Source of the DNA: Prevotella sp. CAG:1185
GTDB taxonomy: Bacteria; Bacteroidota; Bacteroidia; Bacteroidales; Bacteroidaceae
Length of the DNA stretch: 32,357 nucleotides
Direction of reading: 5' to 3'
NCBI GenBank assembly: GCA_000436695.1
Contig: HF992661.1
Location: forward strand, 6,385 to 38,741
Part shown: one piece after another, positions 7,787 to 15,552 of the stretch
Layout: each line of letters starts with the position of its first letter
Numbering within the stretch: position 1 is the stretch's first letter
Made by a program: the position numbers and the translations under genes
The notes under the pieces: model-generated
The model's input: only the letters and a program-made list of their open reading frames with translations
The model's database searches: none
Told to the model about the DNA's origin: nothing

Positions 7787-8116
7787 TTATTGGCATACAT
7801 TAAATTTGGCTTTTTTCCCATTAACCCGAAGCGTTACTTTTGGATTTGAAAATTTGGTAATATGAGGAAATACAAGTGTTACAGTAACTATGCCATTCTT
7901 TTCTGCTATTTTTACAGAAGTAGCAGAATATTCTTCTCCATTCCATGATGACGACCTGAGTTTTACATCTGAGACCAAATATCGCTCTCCTACTTGATTG
8001 TCCGTAAAAACGATTGTCACCTTATCATCGTAGTTGTTGAATCCTTGACAATGAGGCTTTGCTTTGGCAGCCAAAGCTATGACAACCCACAAAAATATAA
8101 TTATAAATGTTTTCAT
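7787..8116 (-). CDS. small secreted protein of unknown function
   Basis: A 109-residue protein with a signal peptide (residues 1 to about 19, ending AAKAK) and a beta-rich body of about 90 residues containing two cysteines (residues about 23 and 108) that could form a disulfide joining the two ends. I do not recognise a family; the strand pattern resembles a small immunoglobulin-like or lipocalin-like sandwich, which is only a guess. It starts 11 bp after the stop of the outer membrane receptor gene at 8128, so the two are surely one transcription unit. The context suggests a periplasmic or surface partner of the receptor. It is AT-rich and part of the module bounded by direct repeats. Confidence 0.7.
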   Translation of the reverse strand: MKTFIIIFLWVVIALAAKAKPHCQGFNNYDDKVTIVFTDNQVGERYLVSDVKLRSSSWNGEEYSATSVKIAEKNGIVTVTLVFPHITKFSNPKVTLRVNGKKAKFNVCQ

Positions 8117-8127
8117 ATAAATATAAT

Positions 8128-10434
8128 TTAAAAACGGTTCATTTCATTTACTCCTGCTCCTTGTCCACGGTACCTGTCTCGTGTCGAGTTAAAGGTGTAT
8201 TGCAGAGTAAGCATAAAAGTACGGTTATTGGTTGTATTGAGCTTATAAATGGAAACATCTTTGCTCATGAGTGTTACATCACGATTGCTTTTGTTGAATA
8301 TATCATTGGCCTCAATTGTTATGCTGAAACGATTATTGAAAAAAGCTTTATACAGTTTTGCATTGAGATAAGATGATGATTTCTGATACGTATTGTCGCT
8401 GTTTCCTGCACTCATCCATTGCATATCCACATTCATCCAAATATCAAAAGGCAGATGAACTGCATTTTGAAATTGCACAAGACCGATGGGGTTTTCCAAC
8501 CTCTTACGACCATTTGAATATTCTATGGCCAGCCATTGTTTCATAATTCCCATGTTGACTCTCGGTTGCCATATACCAACATTAAACTGCCCACCTACAA
8601 AAGCCTGTAAGCCTTGAATTTTAGAGAAATTATCCATTGTTATAAGTTTTATCTCGCCATCATCACCATACGGACAAGTGGTGTTCATTATCGGGTCTTT
8701 CTTATAGGTATAGGTAATCTGACCGAAGAACTGATGCCATGCTCCCATTAGCTCCAAAGAATGTATTTTCTCCTGTTTAAGAAATGGATTGCCACTTTCA
8801 AGAGTAAACCGGTTAATATAGTCCACAGTACCGTCAAGATCTGCATATTCCGGACGTTGTGTCTTGTGTGTATAACTTATGGAGAGCTGTACATTCTTAA
8901 TCTTAGTTGACAGCGATAACGATGGAAAAAGATTGTTATAACTTCTACTTTGATCGTCTTTTTTCTGGCCATTATCAAAATAATCAAAATTCACATGTTC
9001 ATATCGTAAACCCACGTTGACATTAAAATTTCTGAAAGACTGGCCTATTTCAAAAAATCCGGCAATATTGTTTTCTTCCACGTTAGAAGCTGAGCTACCA
9101 ATTATTGATGCATCTGTAATGTAATCAGACGAGAAGCGTGAAGATGTATATTCCTCTCCTATTTCTATTCCTCCTTTCCATAGCGGATAACTGAAAACAA
9201 GTCTTTCGGCAAACAGGTGGCTTCTATTTGCCCCGATGGAGTTGACAATAGAGTTATCCTGATTCTCGCTTGTCTCATCGTTCCACATATTCGTCCTGCT
9301 TTTGCGCCACATATAATCCATATTGAAGTCTATTCCAAGTTTGCCTATTTCACCATTGTAATAGAGATTTGCATGGTGTTTGGGGAGTATGTTATTTCTA
9401 GTGCGGCCAAGCATTACCAGATTATCATAAAGCATATCATCAGTAAATATTTGACTGATACCAATATGTTCTGTCTTTTGTTTCGTAAAACCATTAGAAT
9501 AATAAGCTCCTATGGAATGATTTTCACTGAACATATATGAAAAGCCTGCTTTTCCAAAGAACTCATTTGTACACATATTTCCATCTTGAGCCAACGTCTG
9601 ATTCCATATTACGGAAGACTGTGTGAGCATATCAACTTCGTTGCTACTTTGGAATTTACCCCACATATAGCCGAAATTGCCAAATAATTCAAGTCCGCCT
9701 GTACGGAATTTGAAGTTTGCTTGGTCAACGGTACGAAAATATTTTTGCATAACACCCTGTGTCCGAATAGTCATGCCAAAGCCGTCACCTTGAGGTCGTT
9801 TTGTTTGAATACGAATAACTGATTTTACCGAGGCATCATATTTTGCTCCAGGATTTGTTATTACTTCAATATTTTTAATATCTGCAGAACTCAACTGAGA
9901 TAGTTGCGTAAGATCCATGACTTCACGACCATTTATATAAATAGCAGGAGAACCCTTACCAAATACTTCGAAATTACCATCACGTCCAAGAACCATAGGG
10001 ACTTGTGTAAGAACATCATTTGCCGTACCTGCATGCTCAAGTTGAGAGCCTGCCACATTAGTGACAAGGACATCTCCTTTCATCGTTGTTACAGGGCGGT
10101 TTGCTTTTACAACCACCTCTCCCAGCATTACATTCTCCGTATTAAGCGTAATTATGCCCAGATTCCCAGAAGATGGAATGACAACAAGTTTGTCTGCATA
10201 GCCAATTGAAGACAATTTTAACAATTCGGCATTACTCTGTTCTTCACTGAAAAGGAAAATCCCATTTTCGTCAGTAACTGTACCTGTTATATAGGTAGAA
10301 TCGGCTCTTAGTAGAACCACGTTAACAAAGCCAAGAGGAGAATTGTTTTCGTCCATAACCTTGCCAGTTATACTTTGAGCCATTGCTGTAACCGAAGTAA
10401 CAGCCATAACAATTAATGTGAATATTGTTTTCAT
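8128..10434 (-). CDS. outer membrane beta-barrel receptor (TonB-receptor-like)
   Basis: A 768-residue protein with a signal peptide (residues 1-20, ending TAMAQ), a carboxypeptidase-regulatory-like domain at about 21-100 (ITGKVMDENNSPLGFVNV, then TVTDENGIF), a plug-like domain at about 110-215 (containing NDVLTQVPMV and SPAIYINGREV), and a long C-terminal beta-barrel. This is the layout of the outer membrane beta-barrel family related to TonB-dependent receptors but shorter than SusC. It lacks a SusD partner. The ATG at 10434 is chosen because the upstream ATG at 10491 overlaps the -33 promoter element. It is followed at 11 bp by the small secreted protein gene, and a ThiF-like gene is transcribed divergently. 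The transported substrate cannot be deduced. Confidence 0.88.
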   Translation of the reverse strand: MKTIFTLIVMAVTSVTAMAQSITGKVMDENNSPLGFVNVVLLRADSTYITGTVTDENGIFLFSEEQSNAELLKLSSIGYADKLVVIPSSGNLGIITLNTENVMLGEVVVKANRPVTTMKGDVLVTNVAGSQLEHAGTANDVLTQVPMVLGRDGNFEVFGKGSPAIYINGREVMDLTQLSQLSSADIKNIEVITNPGAKYDASVKSVIRIQTKRPQGDGFGMTIRTQGVMQKYFRTVDQANFKFRTGGLELFGNFGYMWGKFQSSNEVDMLTQSSVIWNQTLAQDGNMCTNEFFGKAGFSYMFSENHSIGAYYSNGFTKQKTEHIGISQIFTDDMLYDNLVMLGRTRNNILPKHHANLYYNGEIGKLGIDFNMDYMWRKSRTNMWNDETSENQDNSIVNSIGANRSHLFAERLVFSYPLWKGGIEIGEEYTSSRFSSDYITDASIIGSSASNVEENNIAGFFEIGQSFRNFNVNVGLRYEHVNFDYFDNGQKKDDQSRSYNNLFPSLSLSTKIKNVQLSISYTHKTQRPEYADLDGTVDYINRFTLESGNPFLKQEKIHSLELMGAWHQFFGQITYTYKKDPIMNTTCPYGDDGEIKLITMDNFSKIQGLQAFVGGQFNVGIWQPRVNMGIMKQWLAIEYSNGRKRLENPIGLVQFQNAVHLPFDIWMNVDMQWMSAGNSDNTYQKSSSYLNAKLYKAFFNNRFSITIEANDIFNKSNRDVTLMSKDVSIYKLNTTNNRTFMLTLQYTFNSTRDRYRGQGAGVNEMNRF

Positions 10435-10460
10435 ATTAAATTGATTATTGGTTTTTGATA

Positions 10461-10506
10461 CAAAATTACAGCCGTCGTAAACTCTTTGCAATACCCAAAA
10501 GTATAC
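10461..10506 (-). promoter_or_regulatory. promoter and candidate activator site of the receptor operon
   Basis: Read leftward: GTATACTTTTGGGTAT (10506-10491), 22 bp, then TAATTTTG (10468-10461). A TTG at 10491-10489 with a 20-bp spacer also gives a conventional -33 element. The upstream box is matched, at the identical distance, in front of the divergent gene at 10597. Confidence 0.7.
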
Positions 10507-10528
10507 AAATGTGTTTATTGGTAAAAAA

Positions 10529-10574
10529 ATACACTTTTAGGTATGGCATATCGTCGAAGATAGACATAATTTTG
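10529..10574 (+). promoter_or_regulatory. promoter and candidate activator site of the ThiF-like gene
   Basis: ATACACTTTTAGGTAT (10529-10544), 22 bp, then TAATTTTG (10567-10574). The box agrees with the one at 10491-10506 (opposite orientation) at 13 of 16 positions. No TTTG occurs at the usual -33 position, which suggests dependence on an activator bound at the box. Confidence 0.65.
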
Positions 10575-10596
10575 CACCTCAAAAATAATAAAGAAT

Positions 10597-11130
10597 ATGA
10601 CAAATGAAGAAATACGCCTTATTTCAGACTATAGGATTGTGATTGCTGGATCTACCGATTTTACAAACAACATTAAGACCGAATTGTATAAATCCGGTTT
10701 CAAGTCAATTACCATTATTTCATCAACATACTGGTATCCAGATACTGTCTCTGTTGATATGATTATAGAGTATGTGGGTGATTGTATTTCCGGTTTAAAG
10801 GACAACATTTCAATACCTATAATATATCCTTTTGATTTTGTATATGGTGCAGGAGCAATTGTAATAAAACCTGACGACAAGAATGAATTACATCACAAAA
10901 GTGATATGCGCTTTTGGGTTGCTGAATATATGGCCGGTTATTGTGCTTTCTGGAATATAGAAGGATGCGAGTGGTTATATTCTGCCCTTTCGGCAATAAG
11001 AGAAGGCAAAACAAGTGAGGCTGCTCTGAAAACAGCGGCGCACGTCTGTGCACGGATAGCTGTCAACATCGCCGTTAATCGCAAAGTAAAATATTTTCCA
11101 AAATTCTACCTTTGCAGGAACTTAGATTAG
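10597..11130 (+). CDS. hypothetical protein, possibly a degenerate ThiF/E1-like fold
   Basis: A 177-residue cytoplasmic protein with no signal peptide. I do not recognise it with certainty. The order of elements resembles the E1/ThiF adenylating fold: a first beta-alpha-beta (YRIVIAGSTDFTNNIKTELY then SITIIS, residues about 12-42), a strand like the family's 'DVVVDAVDN' segment (VDMIIEYVGD, about 53-62), and a segment like the 'IPLVYGAALGFEGQV' part (ISIPIIYPFDFVYGAGAIVI, about 71-90). The glycine-rich nucleotide loop and the usual arginine and aspartate of the active site are not visible, so catalysis is doubtful. The gene is transcribed divergently from the receptor operon, shares its promoter box, and overlaps the end of the LuxR gene by 9 bp tail to tail. 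Confidence 0.6.
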   Translation: MTNEEIRLISDYRIVIAGSTDFTNNIKTELYKSGFKSITIISSTYWYPDTVSVDMIIEYVGDCISGLKDNISIPIIYPFDFVYGAGAIVIKPDDKNELHHKSDMRFWVAEYMAGYCAFWNIEGCEWLYSALSAIREGKTSEAALKTAAHVCARIAVNIAVNRKVKYFPKFYLCRNLD

Positions 11131-11877
11131 TTTGTTGTTCGTGGCCGCGGCTATGGCTTCAGAGATATTACGTACATCAAGTTTCTCAAATATGCGTTGT
11201 CGATATTTCTTTATCGTGTCGGGAGACAAGCATAGTTTATCTGCAATCTCCACCATAGTATATCCCTGCATGGAAAGTGTAAGTACAGATTTTTCTCCAT
11301 CTGTAAGCGTAGGAATCTGTTTTCTTTTCCATTTGCGAGAAACGGTATTATACTCAAAGAAATCAGATGTACCTATATGGTGCATCTCTATATGTCCAGC
11401 ATCGGTATGTGTTGCCGCCGACACTACGCATAATGCAAGCCATACACGACCGTCGGAAGTGAGTCTAAGTGGTGTCAGCTTATGATTGACAAGGATTTTT
11501 CGTCCTTTGTTGAGAATATGAAAGTCGTATGAGATATACCAATCCTTGCGTTCCTCAACTGGGATATCATTGTAGAAAGCAAAACCTGTTCTATTTATAC
11601 TCAACAACAATGACAGATCATTTTCCGGAACATAATCGAGATAAAATCGGTAGCCTAACTCTCTCACACGCTCCTGTGATTGTCCACACAGAAACATAGG
11701 ATTGGGTGACACATACAAAAAATTCTGCTTGAAATAATCGATGATATAGACACTCTGATAAGATATTCGCGAAAATGCCTCGACCGAACGGATGCATTCA
11801 TCCGCTCGGCTATAATCAAGTTCCTCTGAAAATTTAACCTCGTTGTCGGGTATGAAAAATTCGTCTGACTTATTCAT
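11122..11877 (-). CDS. PAS-LuxR family transcriptional regulator
   Basis: A 251-residue one-component regulator. Residues about 30-160 have the look of a PAS fold (SVYIIDYFKQNFLYVSPNP, later FHILNKGRKILVNHKLTPL), the usual sensory domain in this Bacteroidota group. The C-terminus (about 188-248) is a LuxR/GerE helix-turn-helix: LTDGEKSVLTLSMQGYTMVE, then IADKLCLSPDTIKKYRQRIF. No receiver domain or signal peptide is present, so it probably senses a cytoplasmic signal. An ATG at 11901 is also in frame, but it lies at the expected transcription start just after TATATTTG (11906-11913), so the ATG at 11877 is favoured. It overlaps the ThiF-like gene by 9 bp, and is the obvious candidate regulator for the paired promoters at 10461-10574. 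Confidence 0.87.
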   Translation of the reverse strand: MNKSDEFFIPDNEVKFSEELDYSRADECIRSVEAFSRISYQSVYIIDYFKQNFLYVSPNPMFLCGQSQERVRELGYRFYLDYVPENDLSLLLSINRTGFAFYNDIPVEERKDWYISYDFHILNKGRKILVNHKLTPLRLTSDGRVWLALCVVSAATHTDAGHIEMHHIGTSDFFEYNTVSRKWKRKQIPTLTDGEKSVLTLSMQGYTMVEIADKLCLSPDTIKKYRQRIFEKLDVRNISEAIAAATNNKLI

Positions 11878-11891
11878 ATTAAAATGCGAAA

Positions 11892-12060
11892 TATTAGACA
11901 TGGAACAAATATACGAAATCCCATGAATTTTCCAGCAATATTTATGATTTATTATTTATTTGCCTTGCCGTCGGCCTTTCCATGGCATAAGCTCTATTCA
12001 TGCAAAAAAAGCAGACGGCAAGACGCTCTGTATAAAACGATAACCCAACAGGATTATGAT
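11892..12060. repeat. direct repeat copy 2 of the ~170-bp intergenic unit
   Basis: Second copy of the unit at 7574-7746, same orientation. It contains TATATTTG (11906-11913, leftward) as the promoter of the LuxR gene and the inverted repeat CTTGCCGTC (11964-11972) with GACGGCAAG (12014-12022). It lies between the 3' end of the thioredoxin gene at 12073 and the LuxR gene. Together the copies bracket a 4.1-kb four-gene block. Confidence 0.85.
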
Positions 12061-12072
12061 GAACGGTTCAGT

Positions 12073-12588
12073 TTAAAGTTCGTGAAGTTCTTTCAGCTTG
12101 TCAGCCATTTTCTCTATCATAACCGTTGACAGGATGATCTTGCCCTGGCGGTCGATAAGATACATGGCAGGAATCCATTTGATTTTATACATCTGCGAAA
12201 TTTGGGTTTCCTTCCATTTCTTCAGTTCGCTGACGTTGAGCCAGTCCATGCCGTTGGCCTCAACATAGTTTTTCCAATTTTCTTTTTTGTCGTCGAACGA
12301 CACACTTACAAACTTGATGCGCTCGCCGTATTTGGCATAAAGTTCCTTCAGCATGGGCACATCCTTTCGGCAGTCGGGACACCACGAAGCCCAGAAGTCG
12401 AGTACGACGTAGCTTCCGCGCAACTGGCTCAGCGTGTGTTCTGTGCCGTTGATGTCCTTCAGAGTGAAGTCGGGAGCCTCTGTTCCGGGCTGCAGCAGTT
12501 CGGTGGCATAGCGCGAGTCGGCATCCTGAGCCGCCGCACCTAATACAGTCATGATGGCGAAAGCCGCCATAAAGATAAGTTTTTTCAT
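12073..12588 (-). CDS. TlpA/ResA-like periplasmic thioredoxin
   Basis: A 171-residue protein with a signal peptide (residues 1-21, ending GAAAQ) and one thioredoxin/AhpC-TSA domain. The redox motif is W-C-P-D-C at residues 69-73 (C70 and C73), preceded by VVLDFWAS, and a cis-proline loop (WIPAMYLID) lies near residue 140. The G-x-x-A-P-D-F entry at about 35-41 is typical of TlpA/ResA proteins. It should reduce or rearrange disulfides in periplasmic proteins. Its length is usual for a single-domain member without the N-terminal DUF4369 found in longer Bacteroidota relatives. It is followed by the second copy of the duplicated intergenic unit, whose hairpin may mark the end of its transcript. 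Confidence 0.92.
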   Translation of the reverse strand: MKKLIFMAAFAIMTVLGAAAQDADSRYATELLQPGTEAPDFTLKDINGTEHTLSQLRGSYVVLDFWASWCPDCRKDVPMLKELYAKYGERIKFVSVSFDDKKENWKNYVEANGMDWLNVSELKKWKETQISQMYKIKWIPAMYLIDRQGKIILSTVMIEKMADKLKELHEL

Positions 12589-12672
12589 AACGCTAAAATT
12601 TATTTTGGGTTAATAATCTACATACAAACATTATGCCTGACACGACTACGGAAACAGGCACGACAATAAAAA

Positions 12673-14352
12673 TCACAACCGCTCCATTCGCAGCACCTTG
12701 TCGCAATAGTCGACAACGGCCATGCGATGGGTAACAAAGATTATGGTGCGCCGCTTGTCGGTAAGCAGATTCGACAGCAACCTGCGCTCAGTGTCAGGGT
12801 CGAGCGAACTTGTCGCTTCATCAAACAGCATCACGCTGCCGTCGCGCAGCAGTGCGCGGGCTATGGCTATGCGCTGTGCCTGCCCCTCACTTAGTCCACC
12901 GCCCGACTCAGAGCATACGGTGTCGAGCCCGTCGGGCAGCTCGCTGACAAAGTCGGCACAGGCACGGTGAAGGGCATCTAACATATCCTCGTCGGTAGCC
13001 GACAGGCAGCCCAGTCTGAGGTTGTCGCGTATGGTTCCGCTCAGCAGCGTGTTGCCCTGCGGCACATACACAAAGTTGCAGCGCGTGAGCGATGACAGTT
13101 GGCGGCAGTCGCCGCGTCCGTTGTATATCACGGCGCGCCCCTCGACAGGACGTATCAGAGCCAGAATCATGCGCACAAGGGTTGTCTTGCCTGTTCCCGT
13201 CTCGCCGAGCACAGCCGTACAGCTGCCCGGGGTGAAGTCGAACGAGAAGTTTTTCATTATGTCGCGCTCGCCGTCTTCATAGGCATAAGTAACGTTTTCA
13301 AAGCGCACGCCTACTCCTCCGTCGTCAGCAATATGCACCGGCGCGCCCTGCTCCTCGAGCGGATTTTCCTCAAGTTCCATAAGCCGTTCGGCAGCCGTAA
13401 GCACCGACACAAACTGCGGAACCAGCTTTGTCAGATTGCGTGCCGGTCCCTGTATGCGTGCCACAAGCTGAAGAAAGGCCGTCATGCCGCCGAACGACAG
13501 CGTATGGCCGTACATCCTTACGGCTCCCCACAGAAAAGCTACAAGATAGCCAACGGCAAAGCCGAAATTGAGGACAAAGCTCGAAAACAGCGAGAACACC
13601 GTGCGCCTTACCACATTGTGGCGCAGTTCGCTCTGCGTTGTCTCCAGCCGTTCTATCATGGCCTCGTCCTTTTCAAGAGTTTTTATGAGCATACGGTTCT
13701 GTATCGTTTCCTGAAGAACGCTCTGCACCCGGCTGTCGCAGTTGCGCACGTTGCGCGTAAGACTGCGCATGCGCCCCACATAAAGCCTGCTGACGAGCAT
13801 AAACAGCGGAATCATTATCACGATGACCACCGCCAGCATGGCGTCCATCGAGAACATATAGAAAAACGAACCAAGGAAAAGGGCCACTACCGACAACGTG
13901 CTGGGCATGGTCTCGGTAAGAAACTCCACTACAGTCCTTACGTCAAGCTCAAGACGGTTGAGCACGTCGCCGCTGTGCATGCGTTCGCGTCCGTGCCATT
14001 CAGAACGCAGTATTCGGTCGAGCATCTGCTGCTGCATGCGGTTCTGAGCTTTTATTCCGAGAATGTTCCTCACCCATACCGAAGCTATGTTGACGGCAAA
14101 GTCGCACAGCACGAAAATTCCCATAACAGCCACAGCCCAATAGAGCGAGCCGCTGCGCGCATGAGATGCCACGTCGATGGCATTCTGCACAGCCCATACC
14201 GACAGCAGACTTGCCGCCACGCCTAACAGTCCGAGCACGGCATTGAGCACAGCCTGAAGCCTGTTGCCGCGCCAGGCATGCCAAAGCCAGCACAAAATAA
14301 CCTTGACCGGATATTTGTTCTGCGGTATTCTTAACAGGTTGCTTATCTTCAT
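12673..14352 (-). CDS. ABC exporter, fused membrane and ATPase domains
   Basis: A 559-residue half-transporter. The N-terminal 320 residues hold about six membrane helices of the type-1 exporter fold. The ATPase domain has Walker A GETGTGKTT at 383-391, signature LSEGQ at 487-491, Walker B VMLFDEATSS with D511 and E512, and the switch histidine in FVTHRMA. It should act as a homodimer or with a partner, exporting a lipid, peptide or drug; the substrate cannot be read from the sequence. GC content is clearly higher than in the module to the left. It lies 84 bp upstream of the thioredoxin gene on the same strand and may be co-transcribed with it. Confidence 0.92.
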   Translation of the reverse strand: MKISNLLRIPQNKYPVKVILCWLWHAWRGNRLQAVLNAVLGLLGVAASLLSVWAVQNAIDVASHARSGSLYWAVAVMGIFVLCDFAVNIASVWVRNILGIKAQNRMQQQMLDRILRSEWHGRERMHSGDVLNRLELDVRTVVEFLTETMPSTLSVVALFLGSFFYMFSMDAMLAVVIVIMIPLFMLVSRLYVGRMRSLTRNVRNCDSRVQSVLQETIQNRMLIKTLEKDEAMIERLETTQSELRHNVVRRTVFSLFSSFVLNFGFAVGYLVAFLWGAVRMYGHTLSFGGMTAFLQLVARIQGPARNLTKLVPQFVSVLTAAERLMELEENPLEEQGAPVHIADDGGVGVRFENVTYAYEDGERDIMKNFSFDFTPGSCTAVLGETGTGKTTLVRMILALIRPVEGRAVIYNGRGDCRQLSSLTRCNFVYVPQGNTLLSGTIRDNLRLGCLSATDEDMLDALHRACADFVSELPDGLDTVCSESGGGLSEGQAQRIAIARALLRDGSVMLFDEATSSLDPDTERRLLSNLLTDKRRTIIFVTHRMAVVDYCDKVLRMERL

Positions 14353-14454
14353 AGAAGTTATATGGAAATGTATTTAACGGGTATTACCGGAGTTCACCTC
14401 ATCCGGCATTTTAATAATAATAAGATGCAGCCTCCGCCTAAAAGGCAGACATCA

Positions 14455-15342
14455 TCAGCAGCGCGTGTCGGCTCCCCACATCATCTTCTGCCGAAGGGTT
14501 GAAAAATATTTCTGACTGCTGCGCTTCACTATCTTTATGTTGTATGATGCCTTGCGGATGGTTAGCACCGTGTTTTCGTTGCACTTTGACGACTGACCGT
14601 CAACGGCTATAAGAAAATTATGATTGCGGCTCTCAACGGTGAGCGTTATCTCCGAGTCGTCGGGAATAACCATCGGACGTATGTTAAGGCTGTGGGCTGC
14701 AACAGGAGTAAGACATAAGATGCCCGTCTGCGGCACTATGATAGGTCCGCCGTTGGACAGCGAATAGGCCGTTGAGCCTGTAGGAGTGCTGACTATGAGT
14801 CCGTCGGCCTGATACGTAACGAGATATTCGCCGTTGATGCTTGTGCGTATTGATATCATCGATGCGTTGTCGCGCTTCAGCACGGCTATGTCGTTAAGCG
14901 CGTTGCACACTCCGGGCAGAGGCTTGCCGTCAGCCTCAACGCATATAACCGAATGGTTTTCTATGGTGTAGTCGCCGCGGTAGAGCGAGTCGAGCGCGCT
15001 CTCGGTCTCGGCAGGCACAATGTCGGCAAGAAATCCCAGACGTCCCATGTTTATGCCTATTATAGGGATATTCTTGCTGCCCACAACTCCGGCTGCACGC
15101 AGCAGAGTGCCGTCGCCGCCCATGGATATGACGAAATCGGCGGTGAAATCACTGCCCTCAAAAACCTCAACGCTGCCCGGCCTGAGTTTTCCGGCACCTA
15201 CCAGAAAGTCGTAGAACTTTTTTTCCACGCACACTTCGGCATCACGGCGTGAGAGATATGACATTATATTTTGAATATTAGCCGACTTTTTAGTCTGATA
15301 TATGTTTCCAAATAATGCGAATTTAAACTTACGCGACCCCAT
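14455..15342 (-). CDS. nadK: NAD kinase
   Basis: A 295-residue ATP-NAD kinase that phosphorylates NAD to NADP in the cytoplasm. Diagnostic motifs are GGDGT at residues 75-79, the NMGRLGFLAD segment at 98-107, and the later STPTGSTAYSLSNGGP loop followed by TPVAAHSLNIRP. Length is normal for a bacterial enzyme. It is divergent from pdxJ with a 210-bp gap, an arrangement I recall as common in Bacteroidales. No good TAnnTTTG element is visible for this gene in the gap. Confidence 0.97.
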   Translation of the reverse strand: MGSRKFKFALFGNIYQTKKSANIQNIMSYLSRRDAEVCVEKKFYDFLVGAGKLRPGSVEVFEGSDFTADFVISMGGDGTLLRAAGVVGSKNIPIIGINMGRLGFLADIVPAETESALDSLYRGDYTIENHSVICVEADGKPLPGVCNALNDIAVLKRDNASMISIRTSINGEYLVTYQADGLIVSTPTGSTAYSLSNGGPIIVPQTGILCLTPVAAHSLNIRPMVIPDDSEITLTVESRNHNFLIAVDGQSSKCNENTVLTIRKASYNIKIVKRSSQKYFSTLRQKMMWGADTRC

Positions 15343-15402
15343 AATTTACAAGCTTTTAAAATTCTTTATCGTATAGGATGCAGAAAAATGACAAACATTT
15401 AG

Positions 15403-15410
15403 TAACTTTG
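15403..15410 (+). promoter_or_regulatory. possible upstream promoter of pdxJ
   Basis: TAACTTTG matches TAnnTTTG and would give a leader of about 135 nt. A second match, TAAATTTG at 15539-15546, lies only 6 bp before the pdxJ ATG and would give an almost leaderless message. Neither has a well-placed TTG at -33. Confidence 0.45.
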
Positions 15411-15552
15411 CCAATGAATAAACTTATCTGCAAAGACAGAACAAGCCTTACGCTACAACAGCCTGAACGCTGTGTACTTACGGCTTGACACATGCAAAAG
15501 TACATCATTTTGCGGAATAACAAATACTGCGAACTAAATAAATTTGTAAAAA

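Noticed and set aside
13099..14226. Plus-strand open frame of 375 codons
   Set aside because: It is antisense to the ABC exporter, with a histidine-rich composition typical of a reverse-strand shadow in GC-rich genes.
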